64,000 bases of DNA, taken from NCBI RefSeq assembly GCF_004786035.1, contig NZ_CP035088.1, positions 62,001 through 126,000 of the forward strand. The letters run 5' to 3'. Source of the stretch: Pseudomonas viciae. GTDB lineage: Bacteria; Pseudomonadota; Gammaproteobacteria; Pseudomonadales; Pseudomonadaceae. The first letter of the stretch is position 1. Every line of letters begins with the position of its first letter. The notes under the pieces are model-generated. The model was given only the letters and a program-made list of their open reading frames with translations, was not told the DNA's origin and made no database searches. This document shows, in pieces, positions 55,612 to 64,000 of the stretch. Position numbers and translations under genes: made by a program.

Positions 55612-56582
55612 GCGTGCTGACACGAGGAATACGTGAGTACTCGCTGTTCCAGGCCGTGTTGCTGGTCGTGGACCGACTGCGAGAGGCACACCCGTTTTTG
55701 GACGATGAGGATCTGTACGAGCGGTTGGAGTTTTGTGCCAACCCAAGCCTCGGATTCCCGGGTAGTGACATTGATCGATTGGAGTTTTTCGAGGAACACG
55801 GGCAGGTGCGGGCTCGTCTGCGCTTGAACCTGATTGGCTTGGTGGGCGCTGGGTCCCCCTTGCCTGCGTTCTATGGTGAACAGGCTTTGGGGGACGACGA
55901 AGAGGGCAATCCAACTCGTGATTTCCTCGACCTGTTCCACCATCGTCTTCAACGATTGATGCTGCCTATCTGGCGTAAGTACCGCTATTGCGCCAGTTTC
56001 CAAAGGGGGGCCCGCGATCCGTTTTCCGAGCAACTGTTGGCGCTGATTGGCTTGGGCGGCGAACAGATCCGCAAGGCCACTCAATTGAATTGGAAACGTC
56101 TGCTGCCGTACCTGGGCCTATTAAGTCTGCGGGCGCATTCGGCGGCGTTGATCGAAGCGGTACTGCGTTATTACTTCAAGCACGCCGAATTGAACATCGA
56201 GCAGTGCATCGAGCGTCGTGTGGCCATCCTTGGCGAGCAACGCAATCGTCTGGGGAACGCCAAGAGCCTACTGAGTGAGGATTTGGTGCTGGGCGAACGA
56301 GTTCGTGATCGCAGCGGCAAGTTCCGGATCCATATCTGCGAACTGGACTGGCAGCGTTTCCATGAGTTCTTGCCGATCGGCGTCGGTTACCAGCCGCTGT
56401 GCATGCTGGTGCGATTCACCCTGCGCGATCCCCTCGAATATGACATTCGCCTGGTCTTGCGCCGACAGGAAATACGCGATCTGCGTATTGGAGAACAGAA
56501 CATCTGCCGCCTGGGATGGACCAGCTGGCTGGGGCGTGAACGCGCTGACGGCGTGGTGATCCTCAGCAGTAAAACTCAATAG
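55575..56582 (+). CDS. tssG: Type VI baseplate subunit TssG
   Basis: 335 residues. EYSLFQAVLLVVDRLREAHP, then LNLIGLVGAGSPLPAFYGE, DLFHHRLQRLMLPIWRKYRY and the C-terminal GYQPLCMLVRFTLRDPLEYD are typical. The overlap with tssF means coupled synthesis of the two partners. Confidence 0.95.
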   Translation: MDTAYGPAAASISVLTRGIREYSLFQAVLLVVDRLREAHPFLDDEDLYERLEFCANPSLGFPGSDIDRLEFFEEHGQVRARLRLNLIGLVGAGSPLPAFYGEQALGDDEEGNPTRDFLDLFHHRLQRLMLPIWRKYRYCASFQRGARDPFSEQLLALIGLGGEQIRKATQLNWKRLLPYLGLLSLRAHSAALIEAVLRYYFKHAELNIEQCIERRVAILGEQRNRLGNAKSLLSEDLVLGERVRDRSGKFRIHICELDWQRFHEFLPIGVGYQPLCMLVRFTLRDPLEYDIRLVLRRQEIRDLRIGEQNICRLGWTSWLGRERADGVVILSSKTQ

Positions 56583-56593
56583 GAATGGACGAC

Positions 56594-59176
56594 ATGATCA
56601 ACGTAGACCTTCAGCAACTCATTCAGGCGCTGGACGCCGACACCAGGAGCGACTTGGAACGTTCGGCCGAGCGCTGCGTGGTCCGTGGCGCAAACAAGGT
56701 CCTGGTGGAAGACTTGTTGCAGGGTCTGCTGGAACGACCGCAAGGTCTGCTCGCCCGTGCTTTGCAGGATGCCCAGCTAAGCGCAAGCGAGCTGAGCGCC
56801 GCGCTGCAACCGCGTACTGAGCATAGCGCCTCGCGCAACCCGATATTTGCCCCTGAGCTGGTGCAGTGGCTGCAAGATGCGTTGCTGGTGGCCAATCTCG
56901 AACTGGGCCAGAGCCAGGTCGGGCAAGCAGCCTTGAACCTGGCGTTGCTGCGCAATCCGATCCGCCACGCGGGCAGCTATTACCAAGTGTTGCTTAGCCG
57001 GCTGAACGTCGACCGGCTGAAAGATTTCGCCTTGTCACAACAGGTACAACCGGTTGCCGGTCAATTCGCCGTGCCAGGCGACTCCCTGCTGGAGCGCTTC
57101 ACTCATAACCTGACCCAGCAGGCCCGCGATGGCCAACTCGACCCAGTGCTTTGTCGGGACGGTGAGATCAGGCAGATGATCGATATCCTCGTTCGTCGCC
57201 GCAAAAACAATCCCATCGTGGTCGGTGAAGCGGGGGTGGGCAAGACCGCTATCGTCGAAGGCCTGGCCTTGCGCATCGCCGCCGGGGAGGTACCGTCAGT
57301 ACTCGAAGGTGTCGAATTACTGTCGTTGGATATGGGACTGCTGCAGGCCGGAGCCAGCATCAAGGGCGAATTCGAGCGTCGCCTCAAAGGTGTGATCGAC
57401 GGCGTCAAGGCTTCGCCAAAATCCATCATCCTGTTCATCGACGAAGCCCACACCTTGATCGGTGCGGGTGGCAATGCTGGTGGTTCTGACGCGGCCAACT
57501 TGCTCAAGCCGGCCCTGGCCCGAGGCGAACTACGGACTATCGCGGCCACTACCTGGGCTGAGTACAAAAAATACTTTGAGAAAGACCCGGCCCTGGCTCG
57601 TCGTTTCCAGCCAGTGCAGTTGCACGAGCCGACCGTCAGTGACGCGGTGACCATCCTGCGTGGTCTGGCCCAGGTCTACGAGGCCAGTCACGGTATTTAC
57701 CTGCGTGATGATGCGGTGGTTGCGGCGGCGCAATTGTCCGCCCGCTATCTGGCTGGTCGTCAACTGCCGGACAAGGCCGTCGATGTGCTCGACACTGCAT
57801 GCGCGCGCGTGCGCATCAGTTTGGCCGCTGCGCCACAAAGCCTCGAGCGACTGCGCGGCGAATGGACCGAAGGCGAGCGTCAGCGCCATGCGCTGCGTCG
57901 TGATGCGCGGGCCGGCCTGTTGATTGATCTCCTGGAACTGGAGGCGCTGGAGGGGCGTCTGGATGGCATCGAAGACGAGTGTCGGGTACTGGAGATCCAA
58001 TGGACCGAGCAACGAATTCTTGCTGAGCGCTTGCTGTCGCTGCGTCAGCAACTGGCCAGAGCGCGGGAAGCCGCGGTGGATCAAGCCTTGTGCGTCGAGA
58101 CCCTGGAAGCGGCATTGAGCGAAACCCATAGCGCATTGATGGAGGCGCAAGTTCAGGGACGTCTGGTCAGTTTCGAAGTTTGCCCACGGCTGGTGGCCGA
58201 AGTGATCGGTGCCTGGACAGGCATACCGCTGGCGCAACTGGCACGGGAGCACAACGTTAAAGTCGCCAGCTTCGCGGCTGACCTGCGTACACGCATTCGC
58301 GGTCAGGAACAGGCTGTGCAGGCGCTTGACCGTGCGATGCGCGCCACCGCTGCTGGCCTGAACAAACCTGACGCCCCGGCGGGTGTATTTTTGTTGGTGG
58401 GGCCCAGCGGCGTCGGTAAGACCGAGACGGCTCTGGCCTTGGCTGATCTGCTATACGGTGGCGACCGTTTTATCACCACCCTCAATATGGCCGAGTTTCA
58501 GGAAAAACATACTGTTTCCCGACTGATCGGCGCACCACCTGGCTATGTCGGTTTTGGTGAAGGCGGCATGCTTACCGAAGCCGTGCGGCAAAAACCCTAT
58601 TCAGTCGTGTTGCTTGACGAGGTCGAAAAGGCTGACCCGGATGTGCTGAACCTGTTCTACCAGATCTTCGACAAAGGTTTGGCCAATGACGGGGAAGGGC
58701 GAGAGATCGACTTTCGTAATGTCCTGATTCTGATGACGTCGAACCTGGGCAGTGAGCGCATCAGCGAGCTGTGCGAGAACGGCGCGCAACCGAATGCCGA
58801 ACGCCTCGAAGAAGCCATTCGCCCAATACTCAGCAAACATTTCAAACCAGCGCTGCTGGCACGCATGTGCGTGGTGCCGTACTACCCGGTAAGCGGCTCG
58901 GTGTTGCGTGAGCTGGTGGAAATCAAACTCGATCGCTTGGGTGGGCGACTGCACCGTCGTCAGCTGACCTTCAGTTATTGCGGGAGGCTTGTGGACCACT
59001 TGGTTGAGCGTTGCGCTCGTAGCGACGGTGGCGCTCGGCTAATCGATCATCTGCTCGACCTGCACCTGACCCCGCGGGTGGCGGACCGCTTGCTCGCGGC
59101 CATGGCGGCTGGTGAACAGCTGCGACATGTACACGCCACGCTTAGCGGCGACGCCGTAGCTTGCGAATTCAACTGA
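56594..59176 (+). CDS. clpV: Type VI AAA+ ATPase ClpV (TssH)
   Basis: 860 residues. N-terminal sheath-binding domain, first AAA with GEAGVGKT (about 211-218) and ILFIDEAHTLIGAGG, a coiled middle domain (about 420-530), and second AAA with GPSGVGKT and VVLLDEVEKADPDVL. It unfolds contracted sheath for reuse. Two ATGs are possible (56585, 56594); AGGA at 56581-56584 lies nine bases before the second, so I prefer it. Confidence 0.96.
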   Translation: MINVDLQQLIQALDADTRSDLERSAERCVVRGANKVLVEDLLQGLLERPQGLLARALQDAQLSASELSAALQPRTEHSASRNPIFAPELVQWLQDALLVANLELGQSQVGQAALNLALLRNPIRHAGSYYQVLLSRLNVDRLKDFALSQQVQPVAGQFAVPGDSLLERFTHNLTQQARDGQLDPVLCRDGEIRQMIDILVRRRKNNPIVVGEAGVGKTAIVEGLALRIAAGEVPSVLEGVELLSLDMGLLQAGASIKGEFERRLKGVIDGVKASPKSIILFIDEAHTLIGAGGNAGGSDAANLLKPALARGELRTIAATTWAEYKKYFEKDPALARRFQPVQLHEPTVSDAVTILRGLAQVYEASHGIYLRDDAVVAAAQLSARYLAGRQLPDKAVDVLDTACARVRISLAAAPQSLERLRGEWTEGERQRHALRRDARAGLLIDLLELEALEGRLDGIEDECRVLEIQWTEQRILAERLLSLRQQLARAREAAVDQALCVETLEAALSETHSALMEAQVQGRLVSFEVCPRLVAEVIGAWTGIPLAQLAREHNVKVASFAADLRTRIRGQEQAVQALDRAMRATAAGLNKPDAPAGVFLLVGPSGVGKTETALALADLLYGGDRFITTLNMAEFQEKHTVSRLIGAPPGYVGFGEGGMLTEAVRQKPYSVVLLDEVEKADPDVLNLFYQIFDKGLANDGEGREIDFRNVLILMTSNLGSERISELCENGAQPNAERLEEAIRPILSKHFKPALLARMCVVPYYPVSGSVLRELVEIKLDRLGGRLHRRQLTFSYCGRLVDHLVERCARSDGGARLIDHLLDLHLTPRVADRLLAAMAAGEQLRHVHATLSGDAVACEFN

Positions 59177-59177
59177 G

Positions 59178-60704
59178 ATGAGTGCGATGTTCAAGCAAGT
59201 TTCGCAACCGCTGGCCTACGCAGAAGCCCTGGCGGCGTTGTTTTCCAACCTTTCGCGCTCGGTCGATGGTGTTGCGCTGTCGGCGGATTTCATTCTGGGA
59301 GCCGCGCGGCTCATTGGCTGCGAACTGGTGCAGTTGTACGTGCGCGATACCACCCGCACTCACCTGGAAATAGACACCGAATGTCTGGAGGGCCAGTTGC
59401 AGTTTCGTGACCGAGCCGGCCTACCTTCCGATTACAACGGTGAGCAATTGTTGCAGTTCGCCCTGTGCCAGAACCGCGTGGTGTGCCTCGGCGCGTTGAG
59501 CGACAGCGTGCACGACACCCGCTTTCTACCGGTCCGGGCCAAGCCTTGGCAGTCACTGCTCTGCGTGCCGTTAGCCAACTCGCAGGGAGACGTCGAGGGC
59601 TTGTTGCTGTGCGCCAGCAGTCAACACGTCGACCTGCGCGGGTTCGCCGAATCCTTAGGGCATCTTGGGGCGTTCGTGCTCAACCAGATGCACCGATTGC
59701 AATGCCTGCGCCGTCCTGCTGGCGAAACCCAGCCTATCGCCACAAGCCTGCCGAGTGCCACCGGCTACGGCTTGATTGGTAGGAGCGCGGCGATGCGCCA
59801 TACCTGCTCATTGATCAGCAAAGTACTGCATAGCCCTTATACCATCTTGCTGCGTGGTGAGACCGGCACGGGCAAGGAGGTGGTGGCTCGGGCCATCCAT
59901 GATTGGGGGCCGCGTCGGTCCAAGGCATTTATCGTGCAGAACTGCGCGGCGGTGCCCGAGAATTTGCTGGAAAGCGAGCTGTTCGGCTATCGCAAGGGCG
60001 CGTTCACTGGAGCGGACCGGGACCGTGCGGGGCTGTTCGATGCGGCCAACGGCGGCACGCTGCTGCTCGATGAAATCGGCGATATGCCATTGTCCCTCCA
60101 GGCCAAGCTGCTACGGGTGTTGCAGGAGGGTGAGGTCCGTCCGCTGGGGTCTAACGACACCCATACCATCGACGTACGCATCATTGCCGCCACTCACCGC
60201 GATCTGAAACTGTTGGTGACGGAAGGCAAGTTCCGTGAAGACCTGTATTACCGCCTCGCCCCGTTTCCGATCCAATTGCCGGCGCTGCGTCAACGCGAAG
60301 GCGACGTCATCGAACTGGCGCGACATTTTGCCGACAAGGCTTGCACGTTATTGCGGCGTGATCCGGTGCGCTGGTCCGACGCGGCGCTCGATCATCTGGC
60401 CGCCTACGGCTTCCCCGGAAACATACGTGAACTCAAAGGTGTCGTGGAAAGGGCCGTGCTGTTGTGCGAGGGCGGCGAACTGCTGGTCGAGCATTTTGAG
60501 CTGTATATCGAGCCCCCGCCGGAACGTGGCCGCATGAACCTTCGCGAACGGCTGGAGCAGGTTGAACGTGGCTTGCTGATCGATTGCCTGCGCGAGAACG
60601 CCGGTAACCAGACACGCACCGCCCGCGAACTCGGCATTGCACGCCGCACGCTGCTTTACCGCCTCGCACGACTGAATATTCATCGGAGGGATTACGGTGA
60701 TTGA
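59178..60704 (+). CDS. Sigma-54-dependent activator of the T6SS (Sfa type)
   Basis: 508 residues. GAF-like sensor (about 15-180), AAA+ domain with Walker A GETGTGKE (227-234), intact GAFTGA loop (274-279) that contacts sigma-54, and [21 protein letters not shown]-terminal Fis-type helix-turn-helix ([20 protein letters not shown]). It starts one base after the clpV stop. It corresponds in place and layout to the activator of the H2-type system. No receiver domain, so it is not a standard response regulator. Confidence 0.93.
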   Translation: MSAMFKQVSQPLAYAEALAALFSNLSRSVDGVALSADFILGAARLIGCELVQLYVRDTTRTHLEIDTECLEGQLQFRDRAGLPSDYNGEQLLQFALCQNRVVCLGALSDSVHDTRFLPVRAKPWQSLLCVPLANSQGDVEGLLLCASSQHVDLRGFAESLGHLGAFVLNQMHRLQCLRRPAGETQPIATSLPSATGYGLIGRSAAMRHTCSLISKVLHSPYTILLRGETGTGKEVVARAIHDWGPRRSKAFIVQNCAAVPENLLESELFGYRKGAFTGADRDRAGLFDAANGGTLLLDEIGDMPLSLQAKLLRVLQEGEVRPLGSNDTHTIDVRIIAATHRDLKLLVTEGKFREDLYYRLAPFPIQLPALRQREGDVIELARHFADKACTLLRRDPVRWSDAALDHLAAYGFPGNIRELKGVVERAVLLCEGGELLVEHFELYIEPPPERGRMNLRERLEQVERGLLIDCLRENAGNQTRTARELGIARRTLLYRLARLNIHRRDYGD

Positions 60705-60766
60705 CCCTCGTCCTCACCCACTCATGCCGATGCTGGTTCAGCCCTTTCATTGATGGAGAACTTTCT

Positions 60767-60907
60767 ATGCCTGTCTATCCCTGGCAAGCCCTCCTGCTGA
60801 CTTTCGTCGTGCTATTCGGCCTCGGCGGCTGTAGCGGTAATTACAAATTCAATGACAGTGGCTATCGCCCACTGGGTGATCCGCAGGCGGTCAATCGCGG
60901 CAAGTGA
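60767..60907 (+). CDS. Tiny lipoprotein between the activator and FHA genes
   Basis: 46 residues. MPVYPWQALLLTFVVLFG leads to the lipobox GLGGC (Cys at about 22), leaving a mature peptide of about 25 residues (CSGNYKFNDSGYRPLGDPQ...). GGAGA lies eight bases before the ATG. The H2-type clusters of Pseudomonas have an unnamed small reading frame in the same place. Role unknown; perhaps a helper of TssJ or of the membrane complex. Confidence 0.8.
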   Translation: MPVYPWQALLLTFVVLFGLGGCSGNYKFNDSGYRPLGDPQAVNRGK

Positions 60908-60925
60908 TCGCAAGGAGTCTCATCG

Positions 60926-62128
60926 ATGGAACTTGTTTTCGAAATGCTGAATGCCAGGCAATTCATCGCTACACCGCCGCGTCAGAAAACTTTCGGGCCG
61001 GCCGGTGGCGTGATCGGGCGAGGCGAGGGCTGTGACTGGATCATCCCGGACCATCGGCGTTTGCTGTCCAAGCGCCATGCGCAAGTCAGCTTCCGTGAGG
61101 GCGAATTTTTCCTAACCGACATCAGTGGTAACGGCACGACCCATCGTGAAAGCGGCGAGCGCCTGCCCAATGGCGAACCGGTACGCATCAAGGACGGCGA
61201 TATCTACATGATGGGCGATTTCGAAGTCCTGGCCCGGCTGCTCGCCGGCCCGGCCAGCAACGCTACCGAAACCGTACGTCCGGTACCCACCGGCAATCTC
61301 ATTCCAGACGACGCATTTCTGGATCTTGATCCGTTGAAGGCCTTGGACCAACGGGAGCGTGTTTACCCGGAAATAGATGAGTTGATCAACCCTACAGTCG
61401 TACCGCCGGATGCCCTACATCGTCCGGACTACGCACGCGTCGACATGGAGAGCCTGCTGTTGCCGGAACTGATAGACGCTCCGATCGAGCCTGCGCGGGA
61501 GTCGGTTGCATTATCCGATGCGGTCGAACGTCCACACGAAGGTTTCTGGGAGCGTTTCGGTAACGCACTGGGCATGGATCTGAATAGCTTGGACATTGAG
61601 GCCCGCGAAGCCCTGGCGATCAGTACCGCGCGGCTGCTTAAGGAAAGTGTCCAAGGTCTGCAGCAGAGTTTGCGCACCCGTGCCGAGCTGAAAAACGAAC
61701 TGCGTTTGGCCCAGACCCTCATCCAAAGCGAGCAGAAGAACCCGCTGAAGTTTGCCGACGATGCCCGTCATGCCCTGCAGGTGCTGTTGCAGCCGGCCCA
61801 ACCTGTCCAGTTATCTGCCGACCAGGCCATAGCCCGTGCATTCCGTGATTTGCAGGCTCATCAAATAGCCTTGCTAGCTGCTAGCCGCACCACCTTGCGC
61901 GCAACGCTGGAACATTTTTCGCCTCAGTTATTGGCCCTTCGTCTGGAGCGGGACCATAGGCCGCTGATCAACACCGCTGGCCACTACTGGAGGGCTTATG
62001 GCCGCTATCACCAAGCCCTTTGCCAGAACGACGATTGGACCGAGCGTCTGCTGGCCCGTGACTTTGCCCAGGCCTATGAGGAACAGGTTCGCCTTATTTC
62101 CACCCTGCACACCAATCACCATGGATGA
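60926..62128 (+). CDS. tagH: FHA domain protein of the T6SS (TagH)
   Basis: 400 residues. FHA domain at about 5-105 with the phosphopeptide-binding residues in VIGRGEGCDW, SKRHAQV and ISGNGTTH. A linker follows, then a conserved C-terminal helical domain (from about 200, FWERFGNALGMDLNSLDIEA). It probably reads a Thr phosphorylation made by a kinase encoded beyond the right edge. It overlaps tssJ by four bases. Confidence 0.93.
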   Translation: MELVFEMLNARQFIATPPRQKTFGPAGGVIGRGEGCDWIIPDHRRLLSKRHAQVSFREGEFFLTDISGNGTTHRESGERLPNGEPVRIKDGDIYMMGDFEVLARLLAGPASNATETVRPVPTGNLIPDDAFLDLDPLKALDQRERVYPEIDELINPTVVPPDALHRPDYARVDMESLLLPELIDAPIEPARESVALSDAVERPHEGFWERFGNALGMDLNSLDIEAREALAISTARLLKESVQGLQQSLRTRAELKNELRLAQTLIQSEQKNPLKFADDARHALQVLLQPAQPVQLSADQAIARAFRDLQAHQIALLAASRTTLRATLEHFSPQLLALRLERDHRPLINTAGHYWRAYGRYHQALCQNDDWTERLLARDFAQAYEEQVRLISTLHTNHHG

Positions 62129-62637
62129 CGTACATGTCTCGCTGCACGATGCATTTATTCAGAACTTCGACGGTATTTGCCACGATGCTGCTGTTGGCTG
62201 GCTGCGCTACGTTGTCGCCTTTGTCGACGATGACCAAACTCAACCTCACGCTGACGGCCAGCGCTCAAGTCAATCCAGACCTCAACGGACGGCCATCACC
62301 GGTGGTGGTGCGGTTGTATGAGCTCAAGCATCCGGTGGCTTTCGAAAACGCGGATTTCTTCAGTCTCTATGAACGCGCCAGGGAAAGCCTGTCGCCCGAT
62401 CTGGTTTCCAGCGAAGAGCTGGAGCTACGCCCAGGTGAAACTGTCGAACTCAGGCTCGACATCGCCAGGGGCGGACGTTATGTCGGTGTGCTCGCGGCGT
62501 ATCGTGATCTGCCGAAAGCTCGATGGCGTTATACGCTGCCGGTCGCTGCGGCGCGGTTGACCGAGGCGAACCTGACCTTTGATCAGGACGGCATCGCTGG
62601 CGCTCATGAACGATTGGCCAAGGCATATGATCGATGA
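62125..62637 (+). CDS. tssJ: Type VI outer-membrane lipoprotein TssJ
   Basis: 170 residues from the ATG overlapping the tagH stop; in-frame ATGs at 62134 and 62149 are alternatives, the last giving the most usual signal peptide (MHLFRTSTVFATMLLLAGC). Lipobox LAGC, then the transthyretin-like fold with LTLTASAQVNPDLNGRPSPV, VVRLYELKHPVAFENADFF and VGVLAAYRDLPKARWRY. It anchors TssM at the outer membrane. It overlaps tssK by four bases. Confidence 0.95.
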   Translation: MTYMSRCTMHLFRTSTVFATMLLLAGCATLSPLSTMTKLNLTLTASAQVNPDLNGRPSPVVVRLYELKHPVAFENADFFSLYERARESLSPDLVSSEELELRPGETVELRLDIARGGRYVGVLAAYRDLPKARWRYTLPVAAARLTEANLTFDQDGIAGAHERLAKAYDR

Positions 62638-63965
62638 ACCACGATAAAGTCATCTGGCAGGAGGGCATGCTGCTGCGTCCGCAACATCTGCAGCACAATG
62701 ATCGTTACTTCGATCACCAGTTGAAGGTCCGCACCCGGTTGCTAACCAGTTACGCTTGGGGTTTCCTGGCGCTGGAAATCGATTCGCAGTTTCTCAACAT
62801 GGGCCAACTGGTGGTCAGCCAGGCTGCTGGCGTCTTGCCGGATGGCAGCTTGTTCGAATTGGGTGGAAGCGCCGAACCGCTGGTCCTAGAAGTCCCGTCC
62901 AATACCAGCAATGCCCCTATCTATCTCGCGCTGCCACTGGTAACCGGCAATCACATCGAGTCCCGTCGTCCGGAGCAGTCTGACGTGCTGGCGCGCTACA
63001 CCACCTACGAAGCGCAGGTGGCTGACTCCAATGCCGCAGACGCCAGCAGCAGCCAGATCAGCTGTGGCCGTCCTGATTTGCGCCTGCTGCTGGGGGAGCA
63101 ACAGAGCGACAATGCGTTTGTGAAACTCAAGCTTTGTGAGGTGCTCGACACCACGCCTGATGGTGTGATCAAGCTTGATCCGAACTTTGTGCCGACCTTT
63201 ATCCAGGCCAGATCATCCAGCTACCTGCTGTCGTGCCTCAAAGAGGTCATCGGCATGCTAGGTCTTCGGGGCGACAGCCTGGCAGAGCGGGTTCGCTCCA
63301 GCGGCAGGGGGGGTGGTGCACAAGTCGGTGATTTCATGATGTTGCAACTGATCAACCGCACCGAACTGTTGCTACGTCATTATCTGGACCTGGAGCAGGT
63401 GCATCCCGAAACGCTATACCGCTCACTGTTGGTCCTGCTGGGTGACCTGGCGGCTTTCTCCAGTGACAGTAAACGCCCGCCGCTCAGTAACCGTTACCAG
63501 CACAGCGACCAGGGCGGATGTTTTCGAAACCTGATGCAAGCGATCCGTCAGGTACTGTCAATGGTGCTTGAGCAGCACGCTATCGAACTGCAACTGCAGG
63601 TGCGCCAATACGGAATTACCGTTTCGCCAGTGCAGGACCTCTCATTGCTGGATTCGGCTTCGTTCGTATTGGCGGCAAGTGCCAACTGCGACGGCGAAGA
63701 GCTGCGCCATCGCTTGCCGTCGCACTTAAAGGTCGGTTCGGTTGAGCGCATTCGTCAGTTGGTCAATCTGCATTTGCCTGGGATCAAACTCAGGCCATTG
63801 CCCGTGGCGCCGCGGCAGATCGCATTCCATGCCAACAAAACCTATTTCATCCTCGAACCTAGCTCCGAAGACCTGGCTCAGCTCAAGCGCTCCGCCGGCT
63901 TTGCATTCCATGTTTCCGGGGATTTCGCCGAGCTTGAACTGAATTTTTGGGCCATTAGGAATTGA
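62634..63965 (+). CDS. tssK: Type VI baseplate subunit TssK
   Basis: 443 residues. The start VIWQEGMLLRPQHLQHNDRY is diagnostic; ELLLRHYLDLEQVHPETLYR and HLPGIKLRPLPVAPRQIAFH follow. TssK links the baseplate to the TssJLM membrane complex. Coupled to tssJ by overlap. Confidence 0.97.
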   Translation: MNHDKVIWQEGMLLRPQHLQHNDRYFDHQLKVRTRLLTSYAWGFLALEIDSQFLNMGQLVVSQAAGVLPDGSLFELGGSAEPLVLEVPSNTSNAPIYLALPLVTGNHIESRRPEQSDVLARYTTYEAQVADSNAADASSSQISCGRPDLRLLLGEQQSDNAFVKLKLCEVLDTTPDGVIKLDPNFVPTFIQARSSSYLLSCLKEVIGMLGLRGDSLAERVRSSGRGGGAQVGDFMMLQLINRTELLLRHYLDLEQVHPETLYRSLLVLLGDLAAFSSDSKRPPLSNRYQHSDQGGCFRNLMQAIRQVLSMVLEQHAIELQLQVRQYGITVSPVQDLSLLDSASFVLAASANCDGEELRHRLPSHLKVGSVERIRQLVNLHLPGIKLRPLPVAPRQIAFHANKTYFILEPSSEDLAQLKRSAGFAFHVSGDFAELELNFWAIRN

Positions 63966-63970
63966 CCACC

Positions 63971-64000
63971 ATGGATAAGGATAATCCTCAGGATGAAACA
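63971..64000 (+). CDS. tssL: Start of tssL (cut by the window edge)
   Basis: Ten codons, MDKDNPQDET, begin five bases after the tssK stop. The assignment rests on position: tssL follows tssK in this type of cluster. A hydrophilic N-terminus is normal for TssL. Confidence 0.6.
   Translation, partial: MDKDNPQDET

Overview
The window is chromosomal DNA of a Pseudomonas, most likely of the P. fluorescens group. The evidence is gene order and repeats. The block aroE-hemF-qor-tsaC-dprA-LysM-def-fmt-rsmB-trkA matches the origin-proximal block of Pseudomonas chromosomes. The cox block coxB-coxA-ctaG-coxC-SURF1-ctaA-cyoE-sco also has the Pseudomonas order. Many intergenic gaps hold the GTGGGAGC...GCTCCCAC type of REP hairpin typical of fluorescent pseudomonads. 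No rRNA, tRNA, CRISPR array, intact prophage or intact insertion sequence was seen.

Layout. 1-4.7 kb: a cut-off Na/Pi cotransporter gene, a TerC-family membrane protein, a CitMHS citrate carrier, a DOPA-dioxygenase-like protein and an atypical SDR. 4.8-10.1 kb: choline-sulfate use (LysR regulator, choline sulfatase betC, choline-binding protein choX) and a SulP anion transporter. 10.2-20.8 kb: housekeeping genes on both strands, ending with trkA and a small TPR protein.

20.8-33.7 kb is an accessory region. It holds a DUF6201-like membrane protein and a complete, translationally coupled operon of MoxR ATPase, bpX5-like protein, degenerate vWA/propeller protein and membrane-anchored bpX6 protein (22.06-28.40 kb). 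It also holds a delta-60/RTX calcium-binding protein, a DUF2459 lipoprotein whose N-terminus appears to come from an IS110 transposase, an AT-rich orphan with a PD-(D/E)XK-like signature, and two small orphans. The region is littered with GGGGACAGA palindromes and carries two pairs of imperfect direct repeats. One pair is a duplicated promoter/leader on either side of the MoxR operon. The other is a duplicated 3' end of the TPR gene on either side of the DUF6201 segment.

33.7-42.3 kb encodes the aa3-type cytochrome c oxidase and its assembly factors (heme A synthesis, Cu delivery, SURF1), all on the minus strand, apart from a small DUF2909 gene on the plus strand. A second CxxxC protein, similar in layout to Sco, lies between ctaA and the SURF1 gene.

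43.5-64 kb is a type VI secretion locus. On the minus strand is an effector cassette (vgrG, DUF4123 chaperone, lipoprotein immunity candidate, class 3 lipase). Divergent from it is tssA-B-C-E-F-G-clpV-sigma54 activator-small lipoprotein-FHA protein-tssJ-tssK-tssL, the order of the Pseudomonas H2-type system. The window ends ten codons into tssL, so tssM and hcp are not visible.
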